A stretch of 29,878 nt of DNA from an uncultured beta proteobacterium. Its GTDB lineage: Bacteria > Pseudomonadota > Gammaproteobacteria > Burkholderiales > Burkholderiaceae. The notes under the pieces are model-generated. The model was not told the DNA's origin. It saw only the letters and a program-made list of their open reading frames with translations, and did not search any database. The translations under genes and the position numbers were made by a program. The DNA lies in the NCBI GenBank assembly GCA_903845455.1, contig CAIMXN010000198.1, positions 1-29,878 of the forward strand. Reading direction: 5' to 3'. Positions 24,966 through 29,878 of this stretch are shown in pieces (position 1 is the stretch's first letter; each line of letters begins with the position of its first letter).

Positions 24966-26770
24966 TGAGGCAGACCAGAGAGTTATCTAGAATGCAGCCA
25001 AGCGCCACTCAATATTCTGCGTTGATAAAAGTATTAATGTCAGCGTTTGCAACAGCTTCCTTGATCTTGGCAATGAGTTTCCCTAGCTATGCGCAAGCAC
25101 CCGCTGAAGCTGGCAAAGTATTAATGGCGATTGGCGATGTCAAAGTGTCTCGTAATGGCCAAACTATTCCTTTGACTAAAGGTGGCGCTATTCAAGCGGG
25201 TGACTCAGTCATTACGGGCATTGCGAGTAATGCACAATTGCGGATGAGTGATGGTGCTGTGATTGCTTTGCGTTCGCAAACAGAATTTAAGATTAATGAA
25301 TACAAGTTCAATGGTAAAGCCGATGGCTCTGAAAAAGCCAACTTAAGTTTAGTCAAGGGCGGTGTGCGTGCCGTCACGGGATCGATTGGACGTGAAAACA
25401 AAGACAACCTACAAGTCAATGCCGTAGTGGCTACGGTGGGTATTCGGGGTACTGGTTACAACTTAAATTATTGCGAAGGCAATTGCCTTAATGCTGACAA
25501 GACGCCAGTAAAAGATGGTTTATATGCCGGGGTATTTGAGGGGCAAATTAGTATCAAAAACAAAGCTGGCACTGAATCTTTAGGGGTTGATCAGTTTGCC
25601 TACGTTGCTGATGAAAATGCCCAGCCTAGAAGATTGACTCAGCCGCCCAACTTCTTGCCAGATCCATTAGCGGGACAAAAGTCAGCCAAACCTAAAGGCA
25701 GACAAAACACGACCGATATTCCATCTCTAGCAGTGGCAGTTAGCGCCCCTGCTAAAGGCGCAGACGAGCAAGTCTCAACACCGAGTTCACCCTTGCCGAC
25801 GTTCGGTGGTGTGGTGGTTAATCCTTCGCCTTATCTAGCAACAGGAATCTCACCATTCGCACCGCTTCAATCAGCAATTTATAACGTGCCTAAGGGTGAT
25901 GGTGTTACGCCGACTCCTTTATCGTATGCGTATTATTTACAGAAGGCAGAGGTATGGCCAACTGGCCCGATTGTGCCTGCCGATGGCTTACCCCCACATA
26001 ATGTTGCGACTGACTCAAATCCAGCCACAATTCCTAGTCCGCCATATTCCGCAACCGCCACAGGGTTAAATTCCATCACAACTTCTGGTAGCGGTATAAA
26101 TACTATCGTTACCCAGATCAATCTGCCTTCAGGTTATACGGTCACAGGAACTACTGTGCCAGTCTTATTTTCTATCGGTAGCGCACAGCAAATGGAAGGC
26201 GGCAATCTTGCGGGTGTCGTATCCTGGGGTCGCTGGGCCAACGGCAATGTGATTATGGCGGACTATAACAGTGGCAACTTAACTTCAATGCCAGTCAATA
26301 ATGGTTTCCACTTCGTTGTGGGTGATCGCACCAATCCCACGCTCTTAGGAAATCTCGGCCCCGTTACCCTGAATTTTTCACTCGTTGGTGGCACTACACC
26401 TACTTATGTTTCTTCAGTAGCTAATGCTCAATGGGCAGTTACTGGCGGTAATCTCACTGCCAATTTTGCTAGCAGTCAAATTACAGGTAATTTAGGTTTA
26501 TATACATCACAGCCAACGGGTTATGCTTTCCTGAATATGGCCATTGCCGGGGGTCTGAGCGCTGCCGCTGCATACAATACTGTTTCCACAACGGTAACCA
26601 ATACGAGTGGGTCTAATTCTATGTGTACGGCTGCCTGCTCGGGTACTGGTAACGTCGTCTTTTATGGCGGAAATACTGCTGGCACAATACCGGCTCAAGC
26701 AGCAGGCTTATCCTATAACTTCTCATCCAGTGGTAACGTGGTGCAGGGTGTAGCAGTCTTTAAACGCTAA
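24965..26770 (+). CDS. FecR-domain secreted/surface protein with C-terminal barrel-like domain
   Basis: Exported 601-aa protein. I choose ATG 24965 because it overlaps the previous stop (TAATG) and is followed by a clean signal peptide (LMSAFATASLILAMSFPSYAQA, cleaved near residue 44, quoted only as far as needed); an upstream in-frame start at 24920 would lie inside the barrel gene. A FecR domain spans about 50-190 (GDVKVSRNGQTIPL, IQAGDSVITG, SDGAVIALRSQTEFKI, VATVGIRGTGY), followed by a Pro/Ser/Thr-rich linker (about 230-385). The C-terminal 385-601 is Gly- and Thr-rich beta sequence with VSWGRWANG, FVVGDRTNPTLLGN and LNFSLVGG, resembling small TbpB-like barrels. This is not the FecR signalling protein, since no sigma factor or TonB receptor is near. 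Partner or substrate of the Slam-like barrel is my inference. Confidence 0.85.
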   Translation: MRQTRELSRMQPSATQYSALIKVLMSAFATASLILAMSFPSYAQAPAEAGKVLMAIGDVKVSRNGQTIPLTKGGAIQAGDSVITGIASNAQLRMSDGAVIALRSQTEFKINEYKFNGKADGSEKANLSLVKGGVRAVTGSIGRENKDNLQVNAVVATVGIRGTGYNLNYCEGNCLNADKTPVKDGLYAGVFEGQISIKNKAGTESLGVDQFAYVADENAQPRRLTQPPNFLPDPLAGQKSAKPKGRQNTTDIPSLAVAVSAPAKGADEQVSTPSSPLPTFGGVVVNPSPYLATGISPFAPLQSAIYNVPKGDGVTPTPLSYAYYLQKAEVWPTGPIVPADGLPPHNVATDSNPATIPSPPYSATATGLNSITTSGSGINTIVTQINLPSGYTVTGTTVPVLFSIGSAQQMEGGNLAGVVSWGRWANGNVIMADYNSGNLTSMPVNNGFHFVVGDRTNPTLLGNLGPVTLNFSLVGGTTPTYVSSVANAQWAVTGGNLTANFASSQITGNLGLYTSQPTGYAFLNMAIAGGLSAAAAYNTVSTTVTNTSGSNSMCTAACSGTGNVVFYGGNTAGTIPAQAAGLSYNFSSSGNVVQGVAVFKR

Positions 26771-26774
26771 AGAC

Positions 26775-26792
26775 ATATAACTATAGTTATAT
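26775..26792. promoter_or_regulatory. 18-nt perfect palindrome between the FecR gene and the adhesin gene
   Basis: ATATAACTATAGTTATAT is a perfect 18-bp dyad starting 5 bp after the FecR-gene stop. A weak CAATT/AATTG dyad follows directly, and CAGGG (26847-26851) pairs with CCCTG (26858-26862) about 25 bp before the adhesin start. The 117-bp gap could hold a separate adhesin promoter or a processing site; nothing decides between them. Confidence 0.45.
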
Positions 26793-26887
26793 AACCAATT
26801 TTCCAATTGTTGATACTTTAAGCAAGGCATACAGTAGTGGCGTAAACAGGGGTTTGACCCTGATCTTTATTGAAAAGAGAGTTCTCC

Positions 26888-29878
26888 ATGGCTGAAGGTT
26901 CAACAAGTCCAGTACAACAAAGTTCAGATGCCACGCATCTAGATAATATGACCTCATTGCAGCAAGCACCTGAGGGTGCTGAAGGTACTGGCCCAGCAAC
27001 AGCGGGCTCTGCCTCTAATGTTGCACCAGAAAACCCTTCAGCTCCCGATGGCCCAAGTCTTTACAACAAAGAAAGTAGCCCTCAAGATACTCGACCTAAC
27101 CAGACTGGTGCCGGTCAGAATTCAGGTTTAGATGGTGCAGGCGTACAGGGTGAAGGTTCTGGCTCTGCATCGCGTTCGGCTGGCGGAATTAATAATAATC
27201 CTGGTTTTGGCAATGGTGCTGGAGGCGCTGGAGGTACTGGCGCTCAGGAGGCTGGAGATGCTGCAAATGCAGCTAATGGCGGTAGTAATAGAGGCGGAAA
27301 TGCTGGCCAACAAGGCGCCAATGTAAGAACTGGTTTAGGTGGCGGACAAAGCGGTCAAGGGGGTCAAGGCGGACAAGGCGGACAAGGTGGTCAAGGTGGT
27401 GGTGGACAAGGTGGAAATACTCCGTCAACTCCTCCAGCAAATGCATCAAACCCCAAGACACCCGATAACCGTAAAGCGCCAACAGATGATGGACCTGGAA
27501 CTGGTCCCGACGAGTCTCCCAATGACCCGAATTTAATAACTTCTGGAGCCCCAGAGCTGCACAGTATTACCGTTACTTTGAATCCAACTGAGGCAAATAT
27601 TCACCCAGGCGGTAAGGCAGATGACGAAGGTAATCTCACTTACACCTTAAAAATTGATGCGGGTGGCACAACTATTCTAGATCCCAATTCTTACGTAAGA
27701 GTTGCCATTGTTGATACAACAGCTCAAACCACAACTTATCAATATATAAAAGTAACAGAAGGCAGTACTCAAATTACAGTACCAACAGATGAATCACATG
27801 GGCATAGCTTCAATGTATACGTCGATAGCAGTCATCTATACACTTTAAACGAAGGCAATTACACAGTAGCAGTAGCACAGTCAAATTATATATTTTCTGG
27901 AAATACTACGACTAATCCAGATACCTTCACTGTAGTAGATGACCGTATTGAAATCACAGGTCTTACCCGCGCTGATCATCCCGCTCTTACCACCAATGGT
28001 CCAGTAGATGACGAAGGCAATGTGACTTATACCTTAGCGGTCAATACACATGGCAATACTCCTGGTGATAACGAGTACGTGAAAATCCACGTGCATGAAG
28101 TACTAGGTGGCACCACGACTGATACGACTCAGTATGTCAAACTCTCTACTGTCAGCAATGGCCAATTGAGCTTTACAGTGCCAACCGATGAGGCGCATGG
28201 CGCAACCTATACTGTCTCTGTAGATGGTGTGTTCTCTATCCCAGGAGCGGCACTCAATTCTGACGGTACTTTAAACACAGGTACGCCAGTTGCAGTCGGT
28301 GATGACAATCTAGGCGTGGGCTTTGATTACTCCGTGGCCGCAAACATCACCACCAATGCAGGCTTTACTCAGGGTGATACCTTCACTGTTGCTAACGATG
28401 CTCATACGGTTACCTTAGCCCGAAGCTCACCGATTACTGATGAAGGTCATGTCACTTACACCGTTAATTTAGGCGCCGCTGCTGAATCTGAAGTCACCGT
28501 AAATTATCGTTACTCAACAGATGACGGTGCTCACTGGACTACCGGCAGTAAAAACGTCTTGACAGGCGCTACTAGCACTACTTTTGATGTCAATACTGAT
28601 GAAGCCCATAACCTCACCTTTAAAGTAGAAATCGCCAGCATCACCAATAAAGGTACCAGTATCGCCGCCGATGATTACACTTTGCCTGCAGCGGATAGCT
28701 TCACGGTTGCTGATGACACAGTGAAGATAGGTTTAACGAGAGAGGGTAGTAACACTGTCTCTGATGAGGTAGATCTTAAGTATCATCTTACGGTTACTGG
28801 GTCTCTCGATAGTGATGAAGGTTACGCAGGTCCTATCTACGCAAAAATTGCAGTTTCTGAAAAAGATGGTGAGTCGTATGGCACACCAAAATATCAGTAT
28901 GTACTAGTGAAAGATGGAGGTACTGACTTTACAGTTGATACCACTGAATTGCATGGTAAAACATTTAAAGTTACTGTTGTTGATCTGGTTGATAAGGCCG
29001 GTGATTCAAATGGTACTGGTGAGGGCGATACCTCTGTCATTGGCACTCGTGACCATAGCAAGCCTATTGCCTCTGAAGCTACTGACCAAGAGGGTTCTGG
29101 TAAACATGTTTATCAACTCTCCACTGATTACGAAGAGCGTGATCATGGAGGTGATGTATACGCCAAAGTGAAGGTTACTGACAATTATCTAGAGGGTAGT
29201 ACAAGGCACTCTGATACCCATTACGAGTATGTGAAAGTTGACAAAGAACATGGCACTTTCGCAGCGCAAAATAGTGAGGGTGGCGAGAAATCAGGCCACT
29301 CATATCAATATGAAGTGGTTGATTTAGTAAATAAAGAAGGCAATAGAGATGGCTCTGGTGATCATGTATCAGTAATTAACAATCGTGATGAAAATAAACC
29401 AATTGCATCTGAAGACTCTGATCAAGGGGGTTCTAGTAAGCATATTTATCAGCTCTCAACTGATTACGAACAGCGTGATCATGGAGATGATGTATACGCC
29501 AAAGTTAAAGTGACTGATAATTATCGGGATGGTGATACAGACCACTCTGCTAGTCATTATGAGTATGCGCAAGTGGATAAAGAGCACGGTACATTCTCAG
29601 TTAGCAACGGTGATGGTGGCGAGAAATCAGGCCACTCATATCAATATGAAGTAGTAGATTTAGTTGACCACGGAAATAGCTCAGGAAAATCAATCATTGG
29701 TACTGGTGTGGAAATGAAGATTGACAGCGGTGCAACGGACACCTTTACTGTTGCTTCTGACTTAGTAACTGTCAGCCTGGCTCCTCATAGCGGCGATGTA
29801 TCTGATGAAAGCAAGCTTACTTACACTCTAAATATAGACGGTACTGTTGAAGCGGCTGACGCTGGCCATGTATTTGCT
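26888..29878 (+). CDS. Giant repetitive type I-secreted adhesin, 5' part only
   Basis: Open from ATG 26888 (preceded by AAGAGAG) to the window edge without a stop: 997 codons, 3' end missing. No N-terminal signal peptide, as expected of a type I substrate whose signal is C-terminal and outside the window. Residues 1-215 are low complexity (Gly, Gln, Ala, Asn, Pro, Ser), with a GGQ run near 151-175. From about 219 come Ig-like modules of roughly 110-145 residues with recurring DDEG..TYTL, VPTDE.HG and DTFTV..D elements. Two adjacent copies of 112 residues (from 29048) are strongly alike. No RTX nonapeptides are seen here. It follows tolC-ABC-hlyD and the Slam-like/FecR pair, so it is the probable cargo and most likely a biofilm or surface-attachment protein (inference). 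Confidence 0.87.
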   Translation, partial: MAEGSTSPVQQSSDATHLDNMTSLQQAPEGAEGTGPATAGSASNVAPENPSAPDGPSLYNKESSPQDTRPNQTGAGQNSGLDGAGVQGEGSGSASRSAGGINNNPGFGNGAGGAGGTGAQEAGDAANAANGGSNRGGNAGQQGANVRTGLGGGQSGQGGQGGQGGQGGQGGGGQGGNTPSTPPANASNPKTPDNRKAPTDDGPGTGPDESPNDPNLITSGAPELHSITVTLNPTEANIHPGGKADDEGNLTYTLKIDAGGTTILDPNSYVRVAIVDTTAQTTTYQYIKVTEGSTQITVPTDESHGHSFNVYVDSSHLYTLNEGNYTVAVAQSNYIFSGNTTTNPDTFTVVDDRIEITGLTRADHPALTTNGPVDDEGNVTYTLAVNTHGNTPGDNEYVKIHVHEVLGGTTTDTTQYVKLSTVSNGQLSFTVPTDEAHGATYTVSVDGVFSIPGAALNSDGTLNTGTPVAVGDDNLGVGFDYSVAANITTNAGFTQGDTFTVANDAHTVTLARSSPITDEGHVTYTVNLGAAAESEVTVNYRYSTDDGAHWTTGSKNVLTGATSTTFDVNTDEAHNLTFKVEIASITNKGTSIAADDYTLPAADSFTVADDTVKIGLTREGSNTVSDEVDLKYHLTVTGSLDSDEGYAGPIYAKIAVSEKDGESYGTPKYQYVLVKDGGTDFTVDTTELHGKTFKVTVVDLVDKAGDSNGTGEGDTSVIGTRDHSKPIASEATDQEGSGKHVYQLSTDYEERDHGGDVYAKVKVTDNYLEGSTRHSDTHYEYVKVDKEHGTFAAQNSEGGEKSGHSYQYEVVDLVNKEGNRDGSGDHVSVINNRDENKPIASEDSDQGGSSKHIYQLSTDYEQRDHGDDVYAKVKVTDNYRDGDTDHSASHYEYAQVDKEHGTFSVSNGDGGEKSGHSYQYEVVDLVDHGNSSGKSIIGTGVEMKIDSGATDTFTVASDLVTVSLAPHSGDVSDESKLTYTLNIDGTVEAADAGHVFA
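27347..27415 (+). repeat. 9-bp tandem repeat coding Gly-Gly-Gln units
   Basis: Roughly seven units of the form GGTCAAGGX or GGACAAGGX in frame, encoding (GGQ)n in the adhesin's flexible N-terminal region. Codon variation between units shows drift, but the 9-bp period stays in frame, so slippage would change length without frameshift. Confidence 0.8.
29048..29719 (+). repeat. Two tandem 336-bp adhesin modules
   Basis: Unit 1 (29048-29383) and unit 2 (29384-29719) each encode 112 residues beginning RD..KPIASE and containing HIYQLSTDYE-like, DVYAKVKVTDNY and VDKEHGTF elements. A block of about 38 bases is identical at 29279-29316 and 29615-29652, exactly 336 bp apart, while other parts differ. 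The last 15-20 residues of unit 2 diverge. This indicates duplication with partial homogenisation. Confidence 0.85.

Noticed and set aside
26981..27020. Possible LapG-type cleavage motif in the adhesin N-terminus
   Set aside because: The sequence there reads ATAGS, not the TAAG/AAAG-type double-Ala Gly motif, and no lapG or lapD gene is in the window.
27347..27415. Possible CRISPR-like or RTX repeat
   Set aside because: The units are 9 bp with no spacers, and the encoded GGQ lacks the Asp positions of calcium-binding RTX nonapeptides.
27128..27482. Minus- and plus-strand short frames inside the adhesin N-terminus
   Set aside because: They are by-products of the GC-periodic, low-complexity Gly/Gln/Ala-rich coding sequence of the adhesin.
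1..29878. tRNA, rRNA, insertion sequence or prophage genes
   Set aside because: No transposase, integrase, tRNA-like cloverleaf or rRNA sequence was recognised.

Overview
The window looks like chromosomal DNA of a Gram-negative betaproteobacterium of the Burkholderiaceae, most like a Polynucleobacter-type freshwater bacterium. This is inferred from the moderate GC content, dense gene packing, a soluble NAD-type formate dehydrogenase alpha subunit, the nadA-nadC/nadB layout and the outer-membrane export genes. No rRNA, tRNA or other taxonomic marker is present to confirm it.

Bases 1-6800 are core metabolism. The 3' part of a formate dehydrogenase alpha gene (fdsA) enters from the left. It is followed by a decayed mazEF-type toxin-antitoxin remnant, then by the three-gene quinolinate/NAD route: nadB on the + strand, converging on a nadA-nadC pair on the - strand.

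Bases 6900-13590 are a signalling block. It holds a MASE1-PAS-PAS-GGDEF-EAL protein with both catalytic domains intact by motif, a MerR-type HTH fused to a class III nucleotide cyclase, and a GAF/HD-GYP phosphodiesterase. The cyclase gene is preceded by a 150-bp leader crowded with direct and inverted copies of a TGTCTAAAT-like motif. One exact 10-bp copy recurs in the intergenic region before the secretion operon.

Bases 13590-29878 are a probable single + strand operon of at least eight genes for export of a giant surface protein. In order: a TolC/NodT-type outer-membrane lipoprotein, a fused double ABC exporter (1434 aa, first ATPase degenerate, C39-like domain in the middle), an HlyD-type adaptor, a LuxR-type HTH fused to what looks like a dead class III cyclase, a ClpP-fold periplasmic protease-like protein, a TPR plus beta-barrel protein resembling Slam translocons, a FecR-domain secreted protein whose start overlaps the barrel gene's stop, and the first 997 codons of a giant repetitive adhesin that runs off the right edge.

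Working model (inference): c-di-GMP and cyclic-nucleotide signals feed into expression of a type I secreted giant adhesin. Two HTH-cyclase fusions, one apparently active and one degenerate, sit on either side of the tolC-ABC-hlyD genes. The ClpP-like, Slam-like and FecR proteins form an accessory module co-transcribed with the adhesin. That combination is the most novel element of the window.
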